Source: Duganella sp. BuS-21
GTDB lineage: Bacteria; Pseudomonadota; Gammaproteobacteria; Burkholderiales; Burkholderiaceae_D
Direction: 5' to 3'
Assembly (NCBI GenBank): GCA_041874725.1
Contig: CP097466.1
Location: forward strand, 2,666,001 to 2,730,000
Length of the DNA stretch: 64,000 nucleotides
Shown here: piece after piece, positions 17,960 through 26,952 of the stretch
Layout: each line of letters opens with the position of its first letter
Position numbering within the stretch: position 1 is the stretch's first letter
The notes under the pieces: model-generated
What the model saw: the letters and a program-made list of their open reading frames with translations, nothing else
What the model was told of the DNA's origin: nothing
The model's database searches: none
Program-made: the position numbers and the translations under genes

Positions 17960-19054
17960 ATGCCTAGGCCTATCCTCGCAACCATTCACATTGACTCCAT
18001 GAAGCATAACTTGGCCATGGCCAAGGCAAAATCGCCGGGCGCCAAGGCCTGGGGCGTGCTCAAGGCGAACGGCTATGGCCACGGACTGGAACGCGCGATG
18101 CGCGGTTTTGCCGATGCCGACGGCCTGGCGCTGATCGAAGTCGACAACGCCGTCAAGCTGCGCGAACTGGGTTGGAAGAAGCCGATTCTCTTATTGGAAG
18201 GTTTCTTCGGTCCGGCCGATTTGCACACCATGGCCGGCTACCAACTGCAAGCCGCCGTCCATTGCAAGGAGCAGTTGGAATGGCTGGAAGCGGAGGCAGC
18301 GCAATTGACGGCGCGCGGCATCCGCTTCGACCTGCACCTGAAAATGAACACCGGCATGAACCGGCTCGGCTTCATGCCGGACGCCTACGCGGCCGCCCAT
18401 GCGCGCCTGCGCGCGATTTCCTGCGTCGGCAGCATCACGCTGATGACGCACTTCGCCAACGCCGACGATGTCGACCATCCGCTGCTGCCGATTACCGAGC
18501 AGATCCGCCGCTTCGAGCTGGGCGCGGCCGGCTTGCCGGGCCAGCGTAGCTTGTCGAACTCGGCCGGCGTGCTGCTGCACCACGCGCATCTGCAAAACGA
18601 CTGGGTGCGTCCCGGCATCATGCTGTACGGCGGCACGCCGGGCGGCGCCTCCGCCGAAGCCTTCGGCCTGCAACCGACCATGACTCTGAGCAGTGAGCTG
18701 ATCGGCGTGCAGGATATCGCCGCCGGCGACGTGGTGGGCTATGGCAGCCGTTTCCAGGCCGATGGCCCGATGCGCATCGGCGTGGTGGCCTGCGGCTATG
18801 CCGACGGTTACCCGCGCGTGGCGCCGCTGGGCACGCCGGTGCTGGTCGATGGCGTGCGCACCCGCCTGGTCGGGCGCGTATCGATGGACATGCTGACGGT
18901 GGACCTGACGGACTTGCCGCAGGCCCGCATCGGCAGCCGGGTGGTGCTGTGGGGGCAGGGCTTGCCGATCGATGAGGTGGCCGAGTCGGCCGGTACCATC
19001 GGCTACGAGCTGATGTGCGCGCTGACGCAGCGCGTGCCGGTGGTCGAAGGCTAA
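17960..19054 (+). CDS. alr: Alanine racemase
   Basis: This PLP enzyme interconverts L- and D-alanine for peptidoglycan. The 364-residue product has the PLP lysine Lys35 in VLKANGYGHG, the second catalytic tyrosine near 261 (GYGSRF) and the C-terminal VSMDMLTVDLT motif. Its stop is 16 bases before radA, so the two are probably co-transcribed, as in related betaproteobacteria. Confidence 0.96.
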   Translation: MPRPILATIHIDSMKHNLAMAKAKSPGAKAWGVLKANGYGHGLERAMRGFADADGLALIEVDNAVKLRELGWKKPILLLEGFFGPADLHTMAGYQLQAAVHCKEQLEWLEAEAAQLTARGIRFDLHLKMNTGMNRLGFMPDAYAAAHARLRAISCVGSITLMTHFANADDVDHPLLPITEQIRRFELGAAGLPGQRSLSNSAGVLLHHAHLQNDWVRPGIMLYGGTPGGASAEAFGLQPTMTLSSELIGVQDIAAGDVVGYGSRFQADGPMRIGVVACGYADGYPRVAPLGTPVLVDGVRTRLVGRVSMDMLTVDLTDLPQARIGSRVVLWGQGLPIDEVAESAGTIGYELMCALTQRVPVVEG

Positions 19055-19070
19055 ATAGAGGATTTCATAC

Positions 19071-20447
19071 GTGGCAAAGGCAAAAACCAACTATACCTGC
19101 ACCGAATGCGGCGGCATGGCCACCAAGTGGACCGGCCAGTGCGCGTCGTGCCAGCAGTGGAACACGATGGTCGAGACGGCGATCGAGAGCGGCGGCAATA
19201 ACCGCTATTCGCAGCCGGCGCACATGGCGCTGGCGCAGACCGCGCCGGTGTTGTCGCTCAATGATATCGATGCGATCGACGTGCCGCGCTTCGGCACCGG
19301 CATCGAGGAATTCGACCGCGTGCTGGGCGGCGGCCTGGTGGGCGGTGGTGTGGTGTTGATCGGCGGCGATCCCGGCATCGGCAAATCGACGTTGCTGTTG
19401 CAAGCGCTGGCCAATATTTCGCACATGAAGAAGGTGCTGTACGTGTCCGGCGAGGAATCGGGCGCGCAGATCGCCTTGCGTGCCAAGCGCCTGGCGATCG
19501 ATGCTCGCGATTTGAAATTGCAGGCCGAGATCCAGCTGGAGAAGATCCTGGCCACGCTGGCCGACCTCAAGCCGGAAGTGGCGGTGATCGACTCGATCCA
19601 GACCGTGTATTCCGATGCCCTGAGTTCGGCGCCCGGTTCGGTGGCCCAGGTGCGCGAATGCGCGGCCCAGCTGACCCGCGCCGCCAAGCAGACCGGCGTG
19701 ACCATCATCCTGGTCGGCCACGTGACCAAGGAAGGCGCGCTGGCCGGTCCGCGCGTGCTGGAGCACATTGTCGATACCGTGCTGTATTTCGAGGGCGACA
19801 ACCATTCCAGCTTCCGCCTGGTGCGGGCCATCAAGAACCGTTTCGGCGCGGTCAACGAGCTGGGCGTGTTTGCCATGACCGAGAAGGGCTTGAAGGGGGT
19901 GTCCAATCCGTCGGCCCTGTTCCTGTCGCAGCATGACAATCAGGTGCCCGGTTCCTGCGTGATGGTGACGCAGGAGGGCACGCGGCCGCTGCTGGTGGAA
20001 ATCCAGGCGCTGGTCGACGCCAGCCACCAGCCCAACGCGCGCCGCCTGTCGGTCGGCCTGGAGCAGAATCGCCTGGCGATGTTGCTGGCGGTGCTGCACC
20101 GCCACGCCGGCATCGCCGCCTTCGATCAGGACGTGTTCATCAACGCCGTGGGCGGCGTCAAGATCACCGAGCCGGCGGCCGACCTGGCGGTGCTACTTGC
20201 CATTAATTCATCTATGCGCAACAAGCCATTGCCGCGCGGTTTCGTGGTGTTTGGCGAGGTGGGCCTGGCCGGCGAGATCCGCCCGGCGCCGCGCGGGCAG
20301 GAGCGTTTGCGCGAGGCGGCCAAGCTGGGCTTCTCGATCGCCATGATTCCGAGTTCGAATGCGCCCAAGCAGCCGATCGAGGGGATGACCATCATCTGTG
20401 TTGATCGAATCGATGATGCCTTCAATAAGCTGCGCGAAATCCAATAA
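19071..20447 (+). CDS. radA: DNA repair protein RadA
   Basis: RadA is a RecA-like helicase that processes recombination intermediates by branch migration. The 458-residue protein has an N-terminal C4 zinc finger (Cys10, Cys13, Cys24, Cys27), Walker A GGDPGIGKST with Lys105, the RadA-specific KNRFG motif near 254, and a C-terminal Lon-like domain (RPAPRGQERLREAAKLGF). The start is GTG with AGAGGA upstream. Confidence 0.96.
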   Translation: MAKAKTNYTCTECGGMATKWTGQCASCQQWNTMVETAIESGGNNRYSQPAHMALAQTAPVLSLNDIDAIDVPRFGTGIEEFDRVLGGGLVGGGVVLIGGDPGIGKSTLLLQALANISHMKKVLYVSGEESGAQIALRAKRLAIDARDLKLQAEIQLEKILATLADLKPEVAVIDSIQTVYSDALSSAPGSVAQVRECAAQLTRAAKQTGVTIILVGHVTKEGALAGPRVLEHIVDTVLYFEGDNHSSFRLVRAIKNRFGAVNELGVFAMTEKGLKGVSNPSALFLSQHDNQVPGSCVMVTQEGTRPLLVEIQALVDASHQPNARRLSVGLEQNRLAMLLAVLHRHAGIAAFDQDVFINAVGGVKITEPAADLAVLLAINSSMRNKPLPRGFVVFGEVGLAGEIRPAPRGQERLREAAKLGFSIAMIPSSNAPKQPIEGMTIICVDRIDDAFNKLREIQ

Positions 20448-20510
20448 CGTTGTATTGTTACGTGTTGTAATCGGTAATAGTGCAAATTGCGTAACTAAGA
20501 GGATAAGAAA

Positions 20511-20834
20511 GTGTTAGTCGATCAAAGGTCAGGAGCGGCGCGCAAGATTTTGCGTTCCAAAGCAGTCGTGGTGATGGATGGCATATCGCCGAAGCAGGGG
20601 CGGACGCTGGATCTGAACGCGAGCGGAGTGTCGATCACGTTGGACCACAAACTGGCGGCAGGCGATCTCGGCATGGTGTCGTTCGAGCTGTTCGTTGAGG
20701 GCAAGGCGCAGGTCGTCAGTTGCCAGTCGCGTGTGAACTACTGCATTTTCAGCGGCGACCATTTCAAGATCGGATTCCAGTTCATGAATCCCGATCTGGC
20801 CAGCATGGCCACCATCAATAAATACCTGCGTTGA
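20511..20834 (+). CDS. PilZ-domain protein
   Basis: A 107-residue single-domain protein resembling PilZ, the c-di-GMP receptor domain. The D/NxSxxG motif is DLNASGVSI at about 40-48, preceded by an arginine-bearing segment (RKILRSKAVV) that would supply the RxxxR ligands. The GTG start at 20511 has AGAGGATAAG upstream. Its last 20 bases overlap the end of the convergent citrate-synthase-like gene. Confidence 0.8.
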   Translation: MLVDQRSGAARKILRSKAVVVMDGISPKQGRTLDLNASGVSITLDHKLAAGDLGMVSFELFVEGKAQVVSCQSRVNYCIFSGDHFKIGFQFMNPDLASMATINKYLR

Positions 20835-22062
20835 TGATTTCGGCGGGCCCGGTGTAGCGGGCTCGCGGGCGAATCAGGCGGTTGGCTTGCACTTGCTCCA
20901 GGGCGTGTGCGAGCCAGCCGACGCAGCGACCCACGGCAAACAATACAAACGGTGCCTCTTGCGGCAGGCCGCAGTGCGCCGTCAGCAAGGCGAGGGCGTA
21001 GTCGATATTCGGCAGTTCGCCGGCCTGGCGTTCGGCGGCGACGGCCAGTGCTTCATATGGTTGAATTTTCGGTAGCGTTTTGAGCAGGGCCAGGGCGCGC
21101 GGATCGCCGTCGCGATAGAGCGGGTGGCCGAAGGCGGGCAGCGGACGCGCGCCGGCCAGCCAGTGGCGTACGGCGTCGTCGGCGTTGCTGGCGTTGGCTT
21201 GGGCGATCAACTGGGCGAACTGCGCCGCCGCGCCGCCGTGCAGTGGGCCGGTGAGCGTGGTGAAGCCGGCCAGCATGCCGGCTGCCAGCGAGGCGCCGGT
21301 GGAGATGGCGACGCGGGCGGCGAAGGTGGAGGCGTTCAGTTCGTTGTCGGCCATCAGGACCAGGGCGCGGCGGATCAGGTCTTCATGCGCCTCGGCGCGC
21401 CAGGCGCGGGCCAGGCGGGCGCTGATGCTGCCGCCGGCAGGCGCGGCAGGCGCCGCAGGTGCGGCAGGTGCCGCAGGCGTGGCGCGCGCAGCCTCGGCGT
21501 CCACGCCGCAGCTGCCCGTCATAGCGTCCACCAGGGAGTCGAGGATGCGGGCGGCCTCTGCGCGCAAATCGTCCGGTGCGCGGCCCAGCGATGGCTGGTC
21601 GACAGCGCTGCGTCGAGCGAGCGCAAGCAGCCCGGCCGCCAGGGCACTGCCCGGCGCCTCGTCGCCGGGCTGGCGTGGCAGCCTGCTGCTGGGCCACAAA
21701 GCGGCTGCCTGGGCGGCGTCGCACTGCCACAGCAAGGCGGCAACCTCTTCAAGACTGGCGCTGTCGGCCAGCCTGGCGGCGTCGTGGCCCCGGTACAGCA
21801 GCTTGCCGTTGGACGCGGTGGAGATCGACGACGCCAGCACCGGCTCGCCATACTGCATCGTCTCGCTGGAGACGATTTCCACCTTGCGCCGCCCGTTGGC
21901 CCGGCGCGCCATGCGCAACACGTCATCGCCGTGATACAGGCTGCGGCGCGGATCGTCGCCATCGGGCTTGGCGCGGATCTTGCCCCGGCTGACATTGGCG
22001 TACAACGTCTGCGGACGAACGTTGAGCACATTAAGCGCTTCTGCGGCGGTCATCCACACCAT
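20815..22062 (-). CDS. Citrate synthase-family protein with an N-terminal helix-turn-helix
   Basis: A 415-residue fusion. Residues 1-55 (WMTAAEALNVLNVRPQTLYANV ... DDVLRM) look like an excisionase/MerR-type winged helix. From about 65 on it is a citrate synthase fold with the active-site histidines in GPLHGGAAAQF and FGHPLYRDGDPRA. The middle of the domain holds an Ala-Pro repeat near residue 200. The ATG at 22062 is preferred over the in-frame GTG at 22068 because GGAAG lies six bases before it. It is divergent from a CoA-transferase gene, and the two may act together on an acyl-CoA. The substrate is not known, and true TCA-cycle citrate synthase is unlikely. Confidence 0.82.
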   Translation of the reverse strand: MVWMTAAEALNVLNVRPQTLYANVSRGKIRAKPDGDDPRRSLYHGDDVLRMARRANGRRKVEIVSSETMQYGEPVLASSISTASNGKLLYRGHDAARLADSASLEEVAALLWQCDAAQAAALWPSSRLPRQPGDEAPGSALAAGLLALARRSAVDQPSLGRAPDDLRAEAARILDSLVDAMTGSCGVDAEAARATPAAPAAPAAPAAPAGGSISARLARAWRAEAHEDLIRRALVLMADNELNASTFAARVAISTGASLAAGMLAGFTTLTGPLHGGAAAQFAQLIAQANASNADDAVRHWLAGARPLPAFGHPLYRDGDPRALALLKTLPKIQPYEALAVAAERQAGELPNIDYALALLTAHCGLPQEAPFVLFAVGRCVGWLAHALEQVQANRLIRPRARYTGPAEIINAGIY

Positions 22063-22155
22063 TTCCACTTCCTATGTTGACACTTCAAGTCAAGATTGAC
22101 GCGCGCTTGCCGGCAGTCCTAAGCTGCGACCAAGCATAACTGATCGGGAGTCGAC

Positions 22156-23550
22156 ATGTCTCATTCTCTGCTGAACGCCGTCTGGCCGGCGCTGAGCCTG
22201 CCCACATCGGCGCTGGATACGGTGCTGCTTGTCGGCGAAGGCGAGCTGCCATCCCACTTCGCCGTTACCGACCTGGCCGTTGCCTCCATCGGCGCGGCGG
22301 CGCTGGCGGTGCAGCAGTTGATGGTGGCGCAGGGCGCCGCGCCATCGCCAGTCAGCATAGACCGGCGGCTGGCCTCCATGTGGTTCAGTCGCTCGATCCA
22401 GCCGCTGGGCTGGGAACTGCCGCCGCTGTGGGACGCCATCGCCGGCGACTACCCGACCGCCGATGGCTGGATGCGCCTGCACACCAACGCTCCGCATCAC
22501 CGCAAGGCCGCGCTGGCTGCCTTGGGTTGCGCCGAAGACCGCGCAACAGTGGCGCGTGCTGTCGCCGCATGGCCTGGATTGGTGCTGGAAGAGGCGGTGA
22601 TCGCGCAGGGCGGCTGCGCGGCGCTGATGCGCTCGATGGCCGAATGGCAAGCGCATCCGCAAGGCCGCGCCGTCGCCGCCGAACCGCTGATCGCCTTCGC
22701 AACCGTCGCCAGCGTCGCTGCGTCGCCGTGGCGGTGGACGGCCGGCCGCCCGCTGGGCGGACTGAAAGTGCTGGACCTGACGCGCGTGCTGGCCGGCCCC
22801 GTCGCCACGCGCTTCCTCGCCGGCTACGGCGCCAACGTCCTGCGCATCGATCCGCCCGGCTGGAACGAACCCGGCGTCGTCCCGGAAGTCACGCTCGGCA
22901 AACGCTGCGCGCGGCTCGACCTGACACAGCCCGCCGACCGCGTCATCTTCGACAAGCTGCTGGCCGAAGCAGACGTGCTGGTGCACGGCTACGGCCCGGC
23001 CGCGCTGGAACGGCTGGGCTACGGTGTAGCATTCCGCCGCCAGCTCAACCCCGCGCTGATCGACGTCGCACTGGACGCCTATGGCTGGACCGGCCCGCAA
23101 TCCGGCCGTCGCGGCTTCGACAGCCTGGTGCAAATGAGCTGCGGCATCGCGCAGCACGGCATGACAATGCAAGGCGCCGACAAGCCGGTTCCGCTGCCGG
23201 TCCAAGCGCTCGACCACGCCACCGGCTACCTGATCGCCGCGGCCGTGGTGCGCGCATTGATCGCCCGCCTGGCGGAAGGCCAGGCACTCACGGCCCGACT
23301 CTCGCTGGCCCGCACCGCCACATTGCTGACGGACTCCTTGCCGGCACCGGGCCGCAGCAGCACCTCGCTGGCGTCCGCCACCGAAGAGGATTACGCGCCA
23401 GCGCGGGAGCACACCGAATGGGGCCCGGCACGCCGGCTTCTTCCACCAGCCGCCATCGACGGCGCACCGATGTCCTGGGCGCGACCAGCATCGAGCCTCG
23501 GCGCGACCGTCGCCAACTGGCGGCCGGCACGGGCAATCTCCACGGATTGA
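22156..23550 (+). CDS. Family III CoA-transferase (CaiB/BaiF type)
   Basis: A 464-residue enzyme predicted to move CoA between organic acids. The catalytic core starts at about residue 195 with LGGLKVLDLTRVLAGPVATRFLAGYGANVLRID, the standard family III opening; the usual catalytic aspartate is not pinned down by eye. The first 190 residues are a second, degenerate domain, as seen in long CaiB-like proteins. The ATG follows CGGGAG. It is divergently transcribed from the citrate-synthase-like gene with 93 bases between starts, which suggests shared control. Confidence 0.82.
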   Translation: MSHSLLNAVWPALSLPTSALDTVLLVGEGELPSHFAVTDLAVASIGAAALAVQQLMVAQGAAPSPVSIDRRLASMWFSRSIQPLGWELPPLWDAIAGDYPTADGWMRLHTNAPHHRKAALAALGCAEDRATVARAVAAWPGLVLEEAVIAQGGCAALMRSMAEWQAHPQGRAVAAEPLIAFATVASVAASPWRWTAGRPLGGLKVLDLTRVLAGPVATRFLAGYGANVLRIDPPGWNEPGVVPEVTLGKRCARLDLTQPADRVIFDKLLAEADVLVHGYGPAALERLGYGVAFRRQLNPALIDVALDAYGWTGPQSGRRGFDSLVQMSCGIAQHGMTMQGADKPVPLPVQALDHATGYLIAAAVVRALIARLAEGQALTARLSLARTATLLTDSLPAPGRSSTSLASATEEDYAPAREHTEWGPARRLLPPAAIDGAPMSWARPASSLGATVANWRPARAISTD

Positions 23551-23630
23551 AGGACGAATCCGGCCTTGTTTCCGGTTTTGCCGCCAGTGGGAATGTTATA
23601 TACTCAGTAATCACCAAAAGGAATTGGATC

Positions 23631-25025
23631 ATGGTTACTTCCAGTATAGGCTCTACCGGCAACAGCTCCACCAGCTCGCAGGTATCGACGGACGTGTACA
23701 ACCGCGTCCAGCAGACCATGGCATCGCAGACCAGCGCCGCCGCCAAGCTCAACGCGTCCATTACCAAGGACCAGACCAAGCTGTCCGCGCTCGGCCAGCT
23801 GCAAAGCGCGCTGGCCAACTTCCAGCAGATCGCCGCCGGCCTGACCGGTAGCGGCCTGAGCACGAGCGCGGCCAGTTCCGTCAAGACCGTGCTGACCGCC
23901 ACCTCCACCGGCGCGGCCAAGGCCGGCACCTATGCCATCGACGTCAAGCAGCTGGCCAAGGGCCAGTTCCTGACCAGCGAAGAATTCACCACCGGCGCCG
24001 ACGGCAAGGTGGGCGCCGGCGCCGCCACCACCATCAAGATCGATTTCGGCGCCACCGGCGGCGACAAGGGCTTTATTAGCAATGGCACGGCCGGCAGCAA
24101 GAGCGTGACCATCGACGGCAGCAACAACACGCCGGCCGGCATCGCCGCAGCCTTCAAGGCTGCCGGCGTGGATGTCACGTTTGTGAAGGGCGACGACGGC
24201 CAGTATTCGCTGTCCATCGCCGGCCAGCCGGGCGCCGCCAACAGCATGCGCATCAGCGTCAGCGGCGACGCCACGCTGAAGAACCTGCTGGCCTTTGATC
24301 CGAACGGCACGCAAAAACTCAAGCAGACCAGCGCCGCGATGGACGCCATCCTCACGGTGGATGGCAAGGAAATCAAAAGCACCGGCAACGTCATCAAGGA
24401 CAGCGCCATTGGCGGCGCCACGCTGAATCTGGTCGCGGCCGGCAAGAGCGAGGTGACCGTCGCCGCCGGTTCCAGCCAGATCGGCGACAACCTGAAAGCC
24501 TTCGCCGCCGCCTACAACGACCTCAACGCCAAGCTGCAGAAGCTGCAGAAGGGCGAGCTGAAGTCCGACACGGCGCTGAACCAGGCCATCAGCCAGATGA
24601 GCATGCTGCTGAAAACCGGCGGTGGCACGGTGTCCGTCACCAAGCTGGCCGAGGCCGGCCTGAGCATGGACAAGGACGGCAACGTGGTGCTGGACGATAA
24701 AAAGCTGCAAGCGGCGCTGAGCGCCGACTCGTCCGCCATCGCCAAGCTGTTCACCACCGACGACAAGCGCGGCATTGCCGACCTGCTATCGTCCAAGGCG
24801 TCGTCGCTGACCTCGAGCAACAGTCTGCTGACCAGGGAAGCCGCGCTGACCAACAATGAAATCACCAGCCTCAACACGAAGAAGGCCAGCATGACCAAGG
24901 CGCTGACGGCCCAGGCCAACGCCCTGGCCGCCCTCTACAGCGCCCAGGCCCAGACCGGCGCCGGCAGCGCCCTCAACGGCCTCGGCGGCAAAGGTACCGG
25001 CACCCTGTTCGACATGCTGGGCTGA
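23631..25025 (+). CDS. fliD: Flagellar filament capping protein
   Basis: FliD forms the cap under which flagellin subunits fold at the filament tip. The 464-residue protein is Ala/Ser/Thr/Lys-rich with no aromatic-rich core. It has the FliD N-terminal region (SALGQLQSALANFQQIAAGL, then VKQLAKGQFL) and a C-terminal region with the long helices (LGDNLKAFAAAYNDLN-like and LLTREAALTNNEITSLNTKKASM). The frame is open far upstream, but ATG 23631 has AAAAGGA and fits the family. A possible -10 TATACT lies at 23600. No fliC, flaG, fliS or other flagellar genes are adjacent, which is unusual. Confidence 0.88.
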   Translation: MVTSSIGSTGNSSTSSQVSTDVYNRVQQTMASQTSAAAKLNASITKDQTKLSALGQLQSALANFQQIAAGLTGSGLSTSAASSVKTVLTATSTGAAKAGTYAIDVKQLAKGQFLTSEEFTTGADGKVGAGAATTIKIDFGATGGDKGFISNGTAGSKSVTIDGSNNTPAGIAAAFKAAGVDVTFVKGDDGQYSLSIAGQPGAANSMRISVSGDATLKNLLAFDPNGTQKLKQTSAAMDAILTVDGKEIKSTGNVIKDSAIGGATLNLVAAGKSEVTVAAGSSQIGDNLKAFAAAYNDLNAKLQKLQKGELKSDTALNQAISQMSMLLKTGGGTVSVTKLAEAGLSMDKDGNVVLDDKKLQAALSADSSAIAKLFTTDDKRGIADLLSSKASSLTSSNSLLTREAALTNNEITSLNTKKASMTKALTAQANALAALYSAQAQTGAGSALNGLGGKGTGTLFDMLG

Positions 25026-25117
25026 TTTGGGGCGCTAATTCTACGGAACTCCTTGCATCCGGACGGGCTATGCCCGATCATCACGGCTTGTGTGTGTATC
25101 CCATTTTCGGAGGTGTT

Positions 25118-26215
25118 ATGGCAGGGAAGTTCGTTGCTGCGGTGCTGGCCGCTGGCTTGATGGCTGGTGCGGCGCAGGCGCAAGAGGAAAAAGTTCTCAA
25201 TATTTATAACTGGTCGGACTATATCGCCGACGATACGGTGAAGAATTTTGAGAAAGAGACCGGCATCAAGGTCCGCTATGACCTTTTCGATAACAACGAA
25301 ATCCTGAACTCCAAATTGGTGGCCGGTAAGTCGGGCTATGACATCGTGGTGCCGGGCGTCGCCTGGGCGCGTTTGCAAATGGATGGCAAGTTGCTGCGCA
25401 AGCTCGATAAGTCCAAGCTGCCCAACCTGAAGAACCTGGACCCGGAAATCCAGGCCAAGCTGGCCAAGATCGATCCGGGCAATGAATACCTGGTCGACTG
25501 GATGTGGGGCTATACCACGGTCGGCATCAACGTCAACAAGGTCAAGGCCGCGCTGGGCGACCTGCCGATGCCGGACAATGCCTGGGACCTGGTGTTCAAT
25601 CCGAAATACGCGGCCAAGCTGAAATCGTGCGGTGTGTCCTTCCTCGATTCGCCGTCGGAAGTGCTGCCGGCCGCGCTGATCTATGCCGGCAAGCCGGCCT
25701 ACTCGAAGAGCGCCGCCGACTACGCGGAAGCGGCCAAGGTGCTGCAGTCCATCCGTCCTTACGTGACGCTGTTCAGCTCGTCGGGCTACATCAACGACCT
25801 GGCCAACGGCGCGGTGTGCGTGGCGCTGGGCTGGTCGGGCGACATCAACATCGCCCGCCAACGCGCGATCGACGCCAAGAAGGGCAACCTGATCGAAGCG
25901 CTGGTGCCGAAGACCTCGGCGCCGCTGATGTTCGACACCATGGCCATTCCAGCCGATGCGCCGCACCCGAACAATGCCCACCTGTGGATGAACTACATCA
26001 TGCGTCCAGAAGTGCATGCGAGCCTGACCAACAAGGTGTTTTACGCCAATCCGAATGCGGCCAGCGTCAAGTTTGTGCGCAAGGATATCGCTACCAACAA
26101 GACCGTGTTCCTGTCGGACGAAGACAAGAAGCGCATGACCGCACCCGAGGCGTTGCCGGCCGATATCCGCCGCAACATCACCCGCATCTACACCAAGTTC
26201 AAGACCGGCGTGTAA
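25118..26215 (+). CDS. potF: Polyamine (putrescine) ABC transporter substrate-binding protein
   Basis: A 365-residue periplasmic binding protein with a signal peptide (cut near AQAQEE) and the PotF/PotD start VLNIYNWSDYIADDTVKNFEKETGIKV. WSDY and the later LGWSGDINIARQRA stretch are typical polyamine contacts. The ATG at 25118 follows CGGAGG. PotG/H/I transport genes are not adjacent, so it must use a permease encoded elsewhere. A stable hairpin follows the gene. Confidence 0.9.
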   Translation: MAGKFVAAVLAAGLMAGAAQAQEEKVLNIYNWSDYIADDTVKNFEKETGIKVRYDLFDNNEILNSKLVAGKSGYDIVVPGVAWARLQMDGKLLRKLDKSKLPNLKNLDPEIQAKLAKIDPGNEYLVDWMWGYTTVGINVNKVKAALGDLPMPDNAWDLVFNPKYAAKLKSCGVSFLDSPSEVLPAALIYAGKPAYSKSAADYAEAAKVLQSIRPYVTLFSSSGYINDLANGAVCVALGWSGDINIARQRAIDAKKGNLIEALVPKTSAPLMFDTMAIPADAPHPNNAHLWMNYIMRPEVHASLTNKVFYANPNAASVKFVRKDIATNKTVFLSDEDKKRMTAPEALPADIRRNITRIYTKFKTGV

Positions 26216-26234
26216 GCGGAGCCGTAAACGATGA

Positions 26235-26280
26235 ACGGCGCGAGAGGCGTGGTCCTGGTGGGACACGCCGCTGGCGCCGT
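26235..26280. terminator. Stem-loop between potF and a convergent small gene
   Basis: Outer arms ACGGCGC / GCGCCGT and inner arms GGCGTG / CACGCC (with TCC/GGG pairing further in) give a long GC-rich hairpin. No T-run follows on either side. It lies between convergent ends and may act as a bidirectional stop or mRNA stabiliser. Confidence 0.45.
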
Positions 26281-26301
26281 AGGCTTCTGTGAAGCTGTGT
26301 G

Positions 26302-26421
26302 CTATTCGTGATAGCGGTCGATGAGCTTTTGTTTACTGCCACGCATTTCCTGCATCAGTTCGTAAACAACCAGGGCGATCATTCCTCCGAAAATCCCCAT
26401 AGTGAGCAAGGTGAACATCAT
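26302..26421 (-). CDS. Small membrane protein, 39 residues, function unknown
   Basis: A short open frame starts ATG-ATG after GGGGGGAGACC and ends in TAG. The product has an N-terminal membrane helix (about residues 3-21, FTLLTMGIFGGMIALVVY) and a charged C-terminal tail (EMRGSKQKLIDRYHE), the layout of single-pass regulatory small proteins. A possible promoter TTGTAA-16-TACAGT precedes it on the minus strand. It is 61 bases downstream of sixA on the same strand, so it could also be read from the ppk1-sixA transcript. I do not recognise the family; codon conservation would be the test. Confidence 0.55.
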   Translation of the reverse strand: MMFTLLTMGIFGGMIALVVYELMQEMRGSKQKLIDRYHE

Positions 26422-26482
26422 GATGGTCTCCCCCCAATAGTTGATACAATTAAACTGTAGCAGACGCCAACGACTTTACAAG

Positions 26483-26950
26483 CTATTTAACCACCAGGTC
26501 CGCCGCCATCACGGCTTTCAGGTACGCACTCATGGGATCGCCCGGATCGCGCTGCGCAAACCACCACGCGCTGGCCTTGCGGATATCCCATTCCAGATCG
26601 TCGCCCGTCATCAGCAGCGAGGCCACTTGTCCCAGCGTCGGCTGATGCCCCACCACCAGCACTGAATCCTTGTTGCCCGGCCAGTTGACGGCCTTCAGCA
26701 CGTCGGCCGGATCGGCACCCGGCGCCAGGTCGGTGTGGATCTTGAACTTGCGGCCCAGCGCTTCCACCGTCTGCAAGGTGCGCACGGCGGGGCTGGAGAG
26801 GATCTTGCAGCTGTCGGGCAGCTGCGAGTTGAGCCATTGACCCATGCGGCGCGCCTGCTTCTGGCCCTTGACGGTCAGCGCACGTTCCAGATCGGTCATG
26901 CCGGGCGCCGCTTCTTCGGCCTCGGCATGTCGCCATAAAATCAGATCCAT
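26483..26950 (-). CDS. sixA: Phosphohistidine phosphatase SixA
   Basis: SixA removes phosphate from histidine in phosphotransfer proteins such as EI-Ntr/HPr-type carriers. The 155-residue histidine phosphatase has the RHG-like motif at its start (LILWRHAEAE, His8), arginine in LSSPAVRTLQTVEAL, and the second histidine in VVGHQPTLG. It starts two bases after the ppk1 stop, so it is co-transcribed with ppk1 and should follow its phosphate control. Confidence 0.92.
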   Translation of the reverse strand: MDLILWRHAEAEEAAPGMTDLERALTVKGQKQARRMGQWLNSQLPDSCKILSSPAVRTLQTVEALGRKFKIHTDLAPGADPADVLKAVNWPGNKDSVLVVGHQPTLGQVASLLMTGDDLEWDIRKASAWWFAQRDPGDPMSAYLKAVMAADLVVK

Positions 26951-26952
26951 GC

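Noticed and set aside
22380..23630. A long upstream extension of fliD in frame
   Set aside because: It is the out-of-frame shadow of the CoA-transferase gene; the real start has AAAAGGA and a family-like N-terminus at 23631.
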